Assembly (NCBI GenBank): GCA_031274565.1
Contig: JAISPY010000178.1
Coordinates: 1 to 8,422 of the forward strand
From: Treponema sp.
GTDB taxonomy: Bacteria; Spirochaetota; Spirochaetia; Treponematales; Breznakiellaceae
Length of the DNA: 8,422 nucleotides
Direction of reading: 5' to 3'
Shown piece after piece: positions 1 to 5,922 of the stretch. The notes beneath the pieces are model-generated. The model was not told the DNA's origin, made no database searches, and saw only the letters and a list, made by a program, of their open reading frames with translations. Both the position numbers and the translations under genes were made by a program. Numbering within the stretch: the stretch's first letter is position 1; the number at the start of each line of letters is the position of its first letter.

Positions 1-85
1 TATAGTATAAAGAAATAGGATTTTCTAATGCTCTTCTCAACAAGTCATATTCCGGAGGAATGGAGGCTAAGTCTTTATATTATAA

Positions 86-495
86 GGAATTATTCATCAT
101 ACTTTCTGGATCACCACCATTTTTTCTTTTCTAAATCCCTTTTACCTGACAATCTCTAAGATTTCTAGAATACTTGAAGAGCTTAATAGAGCTCCGGAAC
201 CTAAACGGCAGAATATGCTTAATCAAATACCGGAATACGGAATAAATGTCTTGGAAATAGACCAAAGGGCTATAGAACTGGCAGTCGTATATATTGAGAT
301 GGGAATAATACCCTTGAAATTTAGAATGGACGGTGTACATATTGCAATGGCTTCAATAAACGAAACAGATTGTATTATAAGTTTGAATTTTCATCATAGT
401 AATAAACTAAAAACAAAAATGGCTACGGAAATAATTAACCGAATGAACGCAAAGCCCTTAATTCCTTATTCCTACCCCGCACCCTTAATACTGAG
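86..495 (+). pseudogene. Broken PIN-domain (VapC-like) gene
   Basis: The translation in frame from base 86 resembles the C-terminal two thirds of a PIN-domain ribonuclease of the VapC toxin type. Seen: a helix followed by EELNRAPEPKR (about 176-208), then YIEMGIIP, then MDGVHIAMA and TDCIISLNFHH, matching the family pattern DALHIA...D.i.SWNF.H with both late acidic residues kept. The N-terminal strand carrying the first catalytic aspartate is absent. The frame is closed by stops at 68-70 and 83-85, and no ATG occurs between them and base 215. Similarity stops near base 493, where AT-rich sequence gives way to GC-rich sequence. The open frame continues to 760 but reads non-homologous sequence and the end of the convergent DUF1015 gene. 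No antitoxin gene is visible. I infer an inactive relic, truncated at both ends. A sequencing frameshift upstream could instead hide an intact 5' end. Confidence 0.6.
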
Positions 496-704
496 CAGGC
501 CCTTCCTGTGGAACGAGCCGGACTTTGTGTGGCCTGCGGCCTATGAAGAGAAAAAAGCCCCTCACGTCCCCCTTACTTTTTCTATGCATTTATCCTGGAG
601 AATGGAGCAGTACACCAGCGTTGGGGAGGGGCCGCATACGCCTCGTCCGACCGGGCGCCTCGGGGCGTCGAGCCGGTCGGTAAGTGCACCAGCGTGCTTT
701 CGGG
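496..704. other. Intergenic stretch, no gene recognised
   Basis: These 209 bases lie between the PIN relic and the end of the DUF1015 gene. Base composition changes abruptly from AT-rich to GC-rich at the left boundary, suggesting a recombination or insertion junction. No reading frame resembles a known protein. The notable contents are the hairpin at 647-680 and a 9-base direct repeat on either side of it. A weak A/T-rich inverted repeat (AGAAAAA at about 549, TTTTTCT at about 577) is also present. Confidence 0.5.
613..695. repeat. Hairpin flanked by 9-base direct repeats
   Basis: CACCAGCGT occurs at 613-621 and again at 687-695, 74 bases apart. Between the copies is a perfect 8-base inverted repeat, CCGACCGG (647-654) and CCGGTCGG (673-680). 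It encloses a second small hairpin, CGCC (656-659) and GGCG (664-667), with a TCGG tetraloop. On the minus strand it lies about 25 bases past the DUF1015 stop, so it could protect or terminate that transcript. It has no T-run, so it is not a classical intrinsic terminator. The direct repeats might be a short target duplication around a small palindromic insertion, but nine bases is weak evidence. Confidence 0.45.
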
Positions 705-746
705 CTAGAAAAGCCGCCGACATTCGAGGTAAAAGCGCTTTTCTAG
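705..746 (-). repeat. Inverted repeat over the DUF1015 stop codon
   Basis: CTAGAAAAGC (705-714) is the exact reverse complement of GCTTTTCTAG (737-746), leaving a 22-base loop. The TAG stop of the DUF1015 gene (complement of 705-707) sits inside one arm. Part of the other arm also belongs to a 12-base perfect palindrome, AAAAGCGCTTTT (731-742), so two alternative folds compete. No T-run follows on the minus strand. It may be a 3'-end stabiliser or chance. Confidence 0.4.
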
Positions 747-2021
747 AGCCGCTCCCATAGAAAAACTTTTCCGCGGCAGGGAACCCCGGCGAGCCACTGT
801 GGTGAAGAGACCGCTCTTCTTAATCGGGGGCAGGAGAATGCCGACCGCCCTGGCGGCGGCTCCTTTGCGCAGATCCGCTTCCCCATGAATATAATCCAGG
901 GAAGTACCGGCCTGTGCTTGGAGAAACGCATCTATCCGGGGCTGGAGGTAGTCGGTGGCAATTCCGGGGGCATCCGTTTCCACGAGGACCCACGCGGTCC
1001 CGGCGACCAGCCCCAGTCGGCTTTGCCTGGCCCCTTCCTCCCCCACCAGTGCGGCCAGTTCCTCAAACCGCGCCACCGGACGGCTGGTAAAGCCAGGCAG
1101 CCCGGCAAGCATCCGGAGCGCTGCCGCAAGATCCGTCCCCAAGATGAGCCTATGGATCGGTTCAAAACTGATGCCCGGATCATAGAGGTTTTCCAATTCT
1201 ACCAAGGCCCACCGGGCGGGATGCGCCGATACACCCGGTTCGCCTGCGTGAGCGGCCTTGTATTCTTCCCAGATCGCCTTGGCGCTTGCCAGGGAATGGT
1301 TCCCATCTCCCACTGCATAGAGCAAGGGGGAGGCATCAGAAGCGCCGTAGGCTTTTCGCTTCAGGGCCTCCAGTCCCTCCGCTAGATATGCCCAATCCTC
1401 CGCGTGATCCACCAGCCAGCCGGAAACCGCCCCTCCGGTCAGCGAGGTCTGATACACCGGCGGGGCAGCCTGCTTGACCCGTTCCCCCAGACCAGGGAGG
1501 AGAGAATCCTCCGCATCATCTATGAGGAGGATCCCATGGGGCGACTCCAAGGCCGCGCCCCGGCGGATCTCCATACGGGGAGGAAGCCGTTCCGCTATGG
1601 TGCCTTCAGTTGCCCGGATGAGGGATTGGGCCGGGCTTTTCCATGCGTACTGTTCCAAGTCCACTGCCAGCATGAGTCCCCGTCTGCACGGGTGATAGGG
1701 GGTGCTCCGTTCCAGGTAGACCAGGGCCTTTTGAGGCGGGGAGAAGATACCGCCGGCCAGATAGGAATCCATGGTCCGGTGTATCCGCCGGATCCGCTCC
1801 TCCCGTCTCGGGTCTTCCAGATAACATTCCGGGAAAATCAGGCGCAGGGTAGAAGGAGCCGAACCGACCCGCTCCTCCTCCGCCTTCCAGTATGCCCGAT
1901 CCTGGGTAAATTGATCACAGGCGATGACCGCCCATTTCGGTAAATCCACCGCTGCACCGGGAAGCAGGATATCCGGGACCGCGATACACACGTCCTGGAG
2001 CCGCTGCTGTACCTGTTCCAT
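705..2021 (-). CDS. DUF1015 family protein
   Basis: A 438-residue soluble protein of the DUF1015 family (PF06245). As far as I know the biochemical role is unestablished, so none is assigned. Family-like features are present in the usual order: LPKWAVIACDQFTQD near the N terminus (residues 27-41), SLIRATEGTIAERLPPR (133-149), a glycine-rich AVGDGNHSLASAK motif (236-248) corresponding to the family's DGHHR-type site, FEPIHRLI (286-293), LDYIHGE (375-381), and a C-terminal LPRKSFSMGAALEKRFYLE block (415-433). Length is normal for the family. The ATG at 2019-2021 is preceded by GGAGG (complement of 2027-2032) about five to six bases away, which fixes the start. No signal peptide or membrane segment is evident, so it is probably cytoplasmic. 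It is transcribed divergently from the riboswitch operon and apparently alone; nothing suggests it is under cobalamin control. Confidence 0.85.
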   Translation of the reverse strand: MEQVQQRLQDVCIAVPDILLPGAAVDLPKWAVIACDQFTQDRAYWKAEEERVGSAPSTLRLIFPECYLEDPRREERIRRIHRTMDSYLAGGIFSPPQKALVYLERSTPYHPCRRGLMLAVDLEQYAWKSPAQSLIRATEGTIAERLPPRMEIRRGAALESPHGILLIDDAEDSLLPGLGERVKQAAPPVYQTSLTGGAVSGWLVDHAEDWAYLAEGLEALKRKAYGASDASPLLYAVGDGNHSLASAKAIWEEYKAAHAGEPGVSAHPARWALVELENLYDPGISFEPIHRLILGTDLAAALRMLAGLPGFTSRPVARFEELAALVGEEGARQSRLGLVAGTAWVLVETDAPGIATDYLQPRIDAFLQAQAGTSLDYIHGEADLRKGAAARAVGILLPPIKKSGLFTTVARRGSLPRKSFSMGAALEKRFYLECRRLF

Positions 2022-2044
2022 GTAAGTCCTCCGTTTGTAGGGGT

Positions 2045-2074
2045 ATCATACCCGGGAACCGGGGGATCCCGCAA
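2045..2074 (-). promoter_or_regulatory. Possible promoter for the DUF1015 gene
   Basis: On the minus strand TATGAT (complement of 2045-2050) is a good -10 box. TTGCGG (complement of 2069-2074), 18 bases upstream, is a poor -35. The -10 lies in a near-palindrome, GGGTATCATACCC (2041-2053), and the -35 overlaps a small hairpin (CCCGC-AA-GCGGG). The implied transcript start near 2038 would leave only a very short leader before the Shine-Dalgarno sequence, so this is tentative. Confidence 0.35.
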
Positions 2075-2117
2075 GCGGGGGACCGATGCTAAAAAAAGAA
2101 AAAAATACCCGGGTCGC

Positions 2118-2146
2118 TTGACAGCGTTTTCCGGTGGGGGTATCAT
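2118..2146 (+). promoter_or_regulatory. Sigma-70-type promoter of the B12 operon
   Basis: A perfect -35 box TTGACA (2118-2123) and a five-of-six -10 box TATCAT (2141-2146) are separated by exactly 17 bases. The predicted start at about 2152-2154 coincides with the 5' strand of the riboswitch P1 helix, which independently supports it. It would drive the leader, the lipoprotein gene and the receptor gene. Confidence 0.8.
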
Positions 2147-2152
2147 AAAATC

Positions 2153-2312
2153 GTATATTTCAATGGAAGTGGGGTGCGATTCCCCTGCTATCCCGTAACT
2201 GTGATCCGGCGGGCTACTCGGCCCGGGGGTTCCGCAGACAGCCACTGGCATAAACCATGCTGGGAAGGCGCGGAACCGCTTAGATCGGTAAGTCAGGAAA
2301 CGTTGGTATACA
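2153..2312 (+). promoter_or_regulatory. Cobalamin riboswitch aptamer
   Basis: The conserved boxes of the cobalamin riboswitch class occur in the right order and spacing: GGGGTGCGATTCCCC (about 2171-2185), CCCGTAACTGTGATCCGG (about 2191-2208), the B12 box core GCCACTG (about 2240), a short GCAT/ATGC hairpin, TGGGAAGG (about 2260), and AAGTCAGGA (about 2290-2298). A closing P1 helix can form between GTATA...CAA near 2153-2163 and TTGGTATAC near 2303-2311. It should bind adenosylcobalamin or a related corrinoid in the nascent mRNA. The class normally represses downstream uptake or synthesis genes when ligand is abundant, which fits the lipoprotein and receptor genes that follow. No classic terminator hairpin directly follows the aptamer, so control of translation initiation is more likely than attenuation. 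The next gene start is about 330 bases away, which is long. Confidence 0.93.
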
Positions 2313-2432
2313 GTCTTTTTTCTATTTTTTAGGCTACGTGGAATGGGCCTGAGAAAAACCGCATCCTATCCGGTGTTTTCCCAGCGATCCTTGAGGACCT
2401 TGCATGGGTCCGTGTACAAAAGGAGTAACCAC

Positions 2433-2465
2433 ATGGCTATGACCGATGGCGTCATGGGGGGTTGA
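2433..2465 (+). CDS. Candidate ten-residue leader peptide
   Basis: ATG at 2433 opens a ten-codon frame, MAMTDGVMGG, ending in TGA at 2463-2465. It is preceded by AAAAGGAG (AAGGAG at 2420-2424 with its preceding A), about eight bases from the ATG. This is as good a ribosome-binding site as those of the two real genes downstream. A 5-bp hairpin (2395-2399 with 2407-2411) lies just upstream, and a G/C-rich hairpin lies just after the stop. The peptide resembles nothing I know, and its codons do not suggest amino-acid attenuation. It could be a regulatory leader whose translation is set by the riboswitch, a remnant of a lost gene start, or chance. Confidence 0.35.
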   Translation: MAMTDGVMGG

Positions 2466-2482
2466 TTTTTGTGCTATAGTTC

Positions 2483-2520
2483 CCCCTCCCCCCTTAGGGC
2501 GATTTATTTGGAGGGAGGGG
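2483..2520 (+). repeat. C-rich/G-rich hairpin in the leader
   Basis: CCCCTCCC (2483-2490) pairs without interruption with GGGAGGGG (2513-2520), and two more pairs follow after a mismatch. The loop is about 16 bases. No T-run follows on either strand, so it is not a simple terminator. It sits 17 bases after the leader ORF stop and could be a pause, an anti-initiator or a stability element. Confidence 0.45.
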
Positions 2521-2644
2521 ACGGACCGATCCAAGGGCAGCGATTTTCGGTAGGGCCTTGATGATTCGAGCAACCGAATATACGGAAGAAACCGCCACGC
2601 TGCGGTAGGGGCATTGAAAAAATTGAGAAAAAAGGAGTGCGGCT

Positions 2645-3427
2645 ATGTATAGTTGTCTAAAAGCCTGCCGCAAACCCAGGGGGCGCTTGCAAGGAATCCC
2701 CCTGGGCATGGCGCTGGTAGGGGCCTTGCTATTTTCCGCCTGCGACTATGGTACGCTTGGCGGCGCAGACAAGACCGAAACAACCCTCCCCGGGGACTCA
2801 GAGTTCACCAATCCGGATTTCGAAGCGGTTTTGTCCCCCATGACCGGCGTCTGGTATTCCCACTATGCCGGCATTGGCAGACTGGACGGTTACCGGATCG
2901 GGAAATGGGAAGATTTTGACGCCTTGATGGAAGCGAGTGGGAAAACCGCCCTCTTCCCGGACCTGAAGAAAGAAACCTACACGACCCAATCGGGAAACCC
3001 TATTCCCCGGAATCAGGATTATTTTGTGTTCTACGACGATACGGTATACGGCGAAACCGAGGACGGCTCCGGGGGCAACGGCGGCTGGTCCCTCATCACC
3101 CGGTATATCGGCATCGTCCGGGCGGTCAATCTCTTTTACGGCGATCCGGGCCGGGGGGCCATCATCATAGAGTACTTACAAGGGTGCGCTCCCCAATGGG
3201 ATGTGGCCATCAAAGACGGATCCCACCCCTTTTTCGGCATCTATTACAAGACCGTAAACCCCGATTGCATACAAATGGCCAATGCGGTTGATTTAGCGGC
3301 CCTGTATAAGGGGGAACCCTACTACACTGAAACCGCCGGCTTGCAAGAGGCCATTGAAAAAAACGGTGTGGAGAACGAAGCGGAGTACATTTCCTGGGGC
3401 GTGGTCATTCCCCAGGATAGGGAATAG
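2645..3427 (+). CDS. Putative cobalamin-associated lipoprotein
   Basis: A 260-residue exported lipoprotein of no family I can name. Residues 1-33 form a type II signal peptide: a basic n-region (K6, R9, K10, R12, R14), a hydrophobic core GMALVGALLF and the lipobox FSAC with the lipidated cysteine at 33. The mature part has an acidic/Thr-rich linker, then a compact, aromatic-rich domain with GVWYSHYAGIGRLDGYRIGKW (68-88) and QDYFVFYDD (124-132). Two further cysteines (181, 208) might form a disulphide. AAGGAG seven bases upstream supports the ATG at 2645. An internal ATG at codon 22 would shorten the long n-region but has a weaker site. It is first in the cobalamin-riboswitch operon, and its stop codon overlaps the next gene's Shine-Dalgarno. 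I infer an outer-surface or periplasmic corrinoid-binding partner of the receptor, by functional analogy to the BtuG/BtuH surface lipoproteins of Bacteroides. I see no sequence similarity to those. Confidence 0.75.
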   Translation: MYSCLKACRKPRGRLQGIPLGMALVGALLFSACDYGTLGGADKTETTLPGDSEFTNPDFEAVLSPMTGVWYSHYAGIGRLDGYRIGKWEDFDALMEASGKTALFPDLKKETYTTQSGNPIPRNQDYFVFYDDTVYGETEDGSGGNGGWSLITRYIGIVRAVNLFYGDPGRGAIIIEYLQGCAPQWDVAIKDGSHPFFGIYYKTVNPDCIQMANAVDLAALYKGEPYYTETAGLQEAIEKNGVENEAEYISWGVVIPQDRE

Positions 3428-3438
3428 GAGGATACGGT

Positions 3439-5478
3439 ATGGTAAAGCGCACTGTCTTGGGACTGGGGTGTGGCCTATGGCTGCTTATGGTGCCGTCGGT
3501 TTTTGCTCAGGAGCCGAATGCAGCCGGTACGAACCAGGTTCAGGAGGACCAGGCGGATACCGAAGCCTATGAGGATTACCTCGACTTTGGGGAACATGCT
3601 GAGGGAATTACCCTTACCGGAACGCCGGAAACAACCCAGCAGATGGAGGTCATCACCAAGGAAGCAATCGAAAAACGCAACGCCCAGGACCTGGCCTCCT
3701 TGCTGGAAGAAACCCTGGACATGAGCGTTACCCGGTATGGAGGATACGGAAACCAGACGGAATTAAGCCTCCGGGGCTTTGATACGGAGCGGATCGCCAT
3801 CCTCATAAACGGCATTCCCGCCAATTCTCCTCGTTCAGGCGAATTTGACGTGAACCAGGTGGATCTCCATAGCGTGGAACGTATCGAGGTAATCTATGGC
3901 GGCTCGGATACCAAGTACAATGTTTCAGGCGCCTTGGGAGGGGTGATCAATATTATCACCATAAAAAAACAAGCCCCAGGGTTCACCTACGGCGCTACCC
4001 TGGCAAACACCGGGTATATGCCGGGGGAGTATAATATGCGCCATACCGGCGGAGAAATCGGAGCGCCCCATTTTGAGGACCTGGCGGACCTGCAGAGCTC
4101 GAGCATCTTCGTAGGATACGGGGCGGAAACGTTTTCCTTCAAAACATCCCTCTTCGGGAACCGGGCGGGAAACCATTACCTCTATCAAGACGATCACGGT
4201 TATGCCCGGCGTAAAATAAGCAATGAGATAGTGGACGCCGGGGGAGAGGTTTCCTTTGCCTGGGATTGGTCCGATACCGCAACCCTGCTTTCGGATACCA
4301 AACTCTACTATGCCCAAAAGAATTTTCCCGTAACCCCGAACTCCGTAGGGTATGCGGTATCCACCGACTTGCAGGTAACGGAAAACCTCCTGTTTAATGC
4401 GCCTATCAGCTTTCGGGACGATCTCGGTACCGAAGCCTCCCTGAGCTATCAGTATTCCAAAACTAATTATGGCGCAACGATTGAAAGTTTTGACCATTAT
4501 ATCATCGGTATCAACCGCTGGAACTGGTATCCCTCTACCAAAGTGACGGTCCGTTCAGGCATGGACTGGCGCTTTTTGTATATTGATTCAAGAAGCGTCA
4601 CGGAAACCAAACCAGTCAAAACCGGCAATCAAGGGGGTATCTATCTTACCGGGGAATTTTCACCCAGGGAAAAATGGCTGTTCGTCGCTTCCCTAAAGGG
4701 CGTTACTGATACCAAACAGGGGGTGCTGGTACCAAAAATCGGGTTGAGCTGGAAGATAGCTCCCCAATTTACCCTCAAGAACAACTATTTCCGCAGCTTC
4801 AAGTTCCCGGATTTTGACGATCTCTACTACCGGAGTCTGGACAGCATGTTCGTAGGCAATCCGAATCTCAAACCCGAGGACGGCCTCGGCACGGATCTGA
4901 CCGGCGAGTTCACCCCCGCGGACTGGTTTAGTCTCAATACCACCTGCTATGCCCAGTGGACGGAAGATTCGATCCATTGGGTAAAAAGCGCTGGCGGACG
5001 CTGGTCCCCTGAAAATATCGGAACCGCCTTTTTTGTGGGTATGGATACGCGGCCAACCCTTACCCTGGGGATCAAAAAAGCCGGATTGGAGCGGATCCGC
5101 CTGGGCCTGACCTATCAGTTTCAGCTCAGTTGGCTTTTAAGCGGCCATGCGACCTTCGCGGACAGTTACCGCATCCCCTATATGCCGACCCATATCATCG
5201 GCGGTTTCGTGGACCTCCAATGGAAAACAGGCTCCCTCGTCATATCGGCCCACTTTGAAACCATCCGCTATGCGGATACCTTAAACGAGATGCCCCTGGA
5301 CCCGTACTGCATCATGCATGCCACCTATAACCAGGGCATAGGGAAGTACCTCACCGGCTTTGCCTCGCTGCGGAATATTCTGGACGCCCACTACGAATCC
5401 TTTGCCGGGTACTATATGCCAGGAATATCCCTCAGCCTGGGATTGCGGGCTCAATTTGTCCCAAACGCCAAAAAGTAA
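3439..5478 (+). CDS. btuB-like: TonB-dependent receptor, probable cobalamin transporter (BtuB-like)
   Basis: A 679-residue outer-membrane receptor. Residues 1-23 are a signal peptide with a likely cut after VFA. An acidic linker (about 34-55) and a possible TonB box, GITLTGTP (56-63), precede the plug at about 67-177. Plug hallmarks are visible: LRGFDTERIAILINGIPAN (111-129), VDLHSVERIEVIYGG (141-155) and GALGGVINIIT (164-174). The rest is a beta-barrel with the receptor-typical VGNPNLKPED (about 472-481). The last strand, GISLSLGLRAQF, ends in the expected phenylalanine but is followed by an extra VPNAKK tail. Length is close to E. coli BtuB (about 614). AGGAGG (3426-3431), overlapping the lipoprotein stop, lies seven bases before the ATG, implying translational coupling. 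The riboswitch upstream makes cobalamin or a corrinoid the likely cargo. Sequence alone would also allow a siderophore, so substrate is inferred from context. Confidence 0.88.
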   Translation: MVKRTVLGLGCGLWLLMVPSVFAQEPNAAGTNQVQEDQADTEAYEDYLDFGEHAEGITLTGTPETTQQMEVITKEAIEKRNAQDLASLLEETLDMSVTRYGGYGNQTELSLRGFDTERIAILINGIPANSPRSGEFDVNQVDLHSVERIEVIYGGSDTKYNVSGALGGVINIITIKKQAPGFTYGATLANTGYMPGEYNMRHTGGEIGAPHFEDLADLQSSSIFVGYGAETFSFKTSLFGNRAGNHYLYQDDHGYARRKISNEIVDAGGEVSFAWDWSDTATLLSDTKLYYAQKNFPVTPNSVGYAVSTDLQVTENLLFNAPISFRDDLGTEASLSYQYSKTNYGATIESFDHYIIGINRWNWYPSTKVTVRSGMDWRFLYIDSRSVTETKPVKTGNQGGIYLTGEFSPREKWLFVASLKGVTDTKQGVLVPKIGLSWKIAPQFTLKNNYFRSFKFPDFDDLYYRSLDSMFVGNPNLKPEDGLGTDLTGEFTPADWFSLNTTCYAQWTEDSIHWVKSAGGRWSPENIGTAFFVGMDTRPTLTLGIKKAGLERIRLGLTYQFQLSWLLSGHATFADSYRIPYMPTHIIGGFVDLQWKTGSLVISAHFETIRYADTLNEMPLDPYCIMHATYNQGIGKYLTGFASLRNILDAHYESFAGYYMPGISLSLGLRAQFVPNAKK

Positions 5479-5550
5479 CAGACCGGATAAACCGCCCGTG
5501 CGGGGGACCAAGGCCCTTATGCGTTTGAGGGAAAGTAGACCACCGGTCTG
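5479..5550 (+). repeat. Alternative 8-bp pairing just after the receptor stop
   Basis: CAGACCGG (5479-5486), starting at the base after the receptor stop codon, is the perfect reverse complement of CCGGTCTG (5543-5550). The second arm overlaps the 5' strand of the inner P1 helix of the next element (5541-5545), so the two pairings exclude each other. A small CCGC-CCGT-GCGG hairpin (5492-5503) lies inside the loop. Confidence 0.45.
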
Positions 5551-5631
5551 CAAACACGGACTTTTTGCTCGAAATTCCCCGCTTTTGTCCGTGTCGTCGA
5601 ACCACAGGTTCGCGGTGAAGTCTACTTTTCC
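5529..5631 (+). other. Three-way-junction structured element
   Basis: Complementary segments fold into one compact shape. P1 pairs 5529-5540 with 5620-5631 (12 bp, one G-T wobble) and continues after a two-base bulge as 5541-5545 with 5613-5617 (CACCG/CGGTG). P2 pairs ACACGGAC (5554-5561) with GTCCGTGT (5587-5594). P3 pairs CGAACC (5598-5603) with GGTTCG (5607-5612) around an ACA triloop, stacked directly against P1. The 3' strand of P1 can alternatively pair with GGAAAAG at 5644-5650. The element begins about 50 bases after the receptor gene. Candidates are a structured 3' UTR that stabilises or ends the operon mRNA, a small RNA, or a non-autonomous palindromic mobile element (MITE/REP-like) with P1 as terminal inverted repeats. 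I see no clear target duplication and do not recognise a known RNA family. Confidence 0.6.
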
Positions 5632-5794
5632 TTAAAAACTGATGGAAAAGGGGTTAAATTTTTGTAACGTAAACGCGCATAGGGCCAGGACCACCCGTTT
5701 ACTGGTTTCCGCACACAACAAGGTGTTCAATAACCATACGGACAATAAAAAGGGAATTTTCTTTATTGTGTTCTCCAACTTGGCGCCAAACGCC

Positions 5795-5842
5795 CAAAAA
5801 AGTCCAGCCCCCGGACTCGCGGGACAGGTGGCGTCCGGGGGC
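5795..5842 (-). terminator. Intrinsic terminator of the FN3-protein gene
   Basis: Read on the minus strand, a perfect 10-bp G/C-rich stem (complement of 5833-5842 with 5807-5816; 16-base loop) is followed after five bases by six T residues (complement of 5796-5801). It lies about 80 bases past the stop of the minus-strand gene ending at 5923, as expected for its Rho-independent terminator. It could also help block transcripts converging from the receptor operon. A TTGGCGCCAA palindrome (5780-5789) lies just beyond. Confidence 0.75.
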
Positions 5843-5922
5843 GGAACTACCCGTTAGGGTACTACGGGGAAATTAGCGCATGGCGCTGTTTACGACAGTG
5901 ACTGTAACCTCAGTGTTAAACA

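Larger units (their letters stand above)
2313..2644 (+). promoter_or_regulatory. Long leader / expression platform
   Basis: This 332-base stretch joins the aptamer to the lipoprotein start. It contains: a pyrimidine tract CTTTTTTCTATTTTTT (2315-2330); a hairpin GGACC-TTGCATGG-like loop-GGTCC (2395-2411); a strong ribosome-binding site with a ten-codon ORF (2433-2465); a C-rich/G-rich hairpin (2483-2490 with 2513-2520); and the lipoprotein Shine-Dalgarno AAGGAG (2632-2637), seven bases before its ATG. The pyrimidine tract is complementary to 2617-2622 and 2626-2634, just before and into that site. Which of these is the real switch cannot be decided by eye. Confidence 0.55.

Noticed and set aside
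496..760. Open continuation of the PIN frame to a stop at 760
   Set aside because: No protein similarity past about residue 93 of that frame, GC content changes, and the last part runs antisense through the conserved C terminus of DUF1015.
885..1943. Long open frames on the plus strand opposite the DUF1015 gene
   Set aside because: They are antisense shadows of a GC-rich gene: low-complexity Pro/Arg/Ser-rich translations, no domain resemblance and no good ribosome-binding sites.
2313..2330. U-rich tract after the aptamer as a riboswitch terminator
   Set aside because: The only stem immediately before it is the aptamer P1 itself, and no G/C-rich terminator hairpin abuts the T-run.
2561..2608. 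15-codon ORF (MIRATEYTEETATLR) in the leader
   Set aside because: It has only a weak purine stretch upstream. The resemblance to an acetyltransferase N terminus is too short to support.
3925..4497. 190-codon minus-strand frame inside the receptor gene
   Set aside because: It overlaps a well-supported receptor CDS with clear plug and barrel motifs, and its translation resembles no family.
5625..5665. CTTTTCC/GGAAAAG hairpin followed by a short T-run as a plus-strand terminator
   Set aside because: The stem is short and A/T-rich, with a gap before five T residues, and it competes with the far stronger P1 helix. I list it only as alternative pairing.
5642..5857. 71-codon plus-strand frame between receptor and FN3 genes
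   Set aside because: It has no Shine-Dalgarno sequence, runs straight through the minus-strand terminator stem, and the protein looks random apart from the short APNAQK echo.
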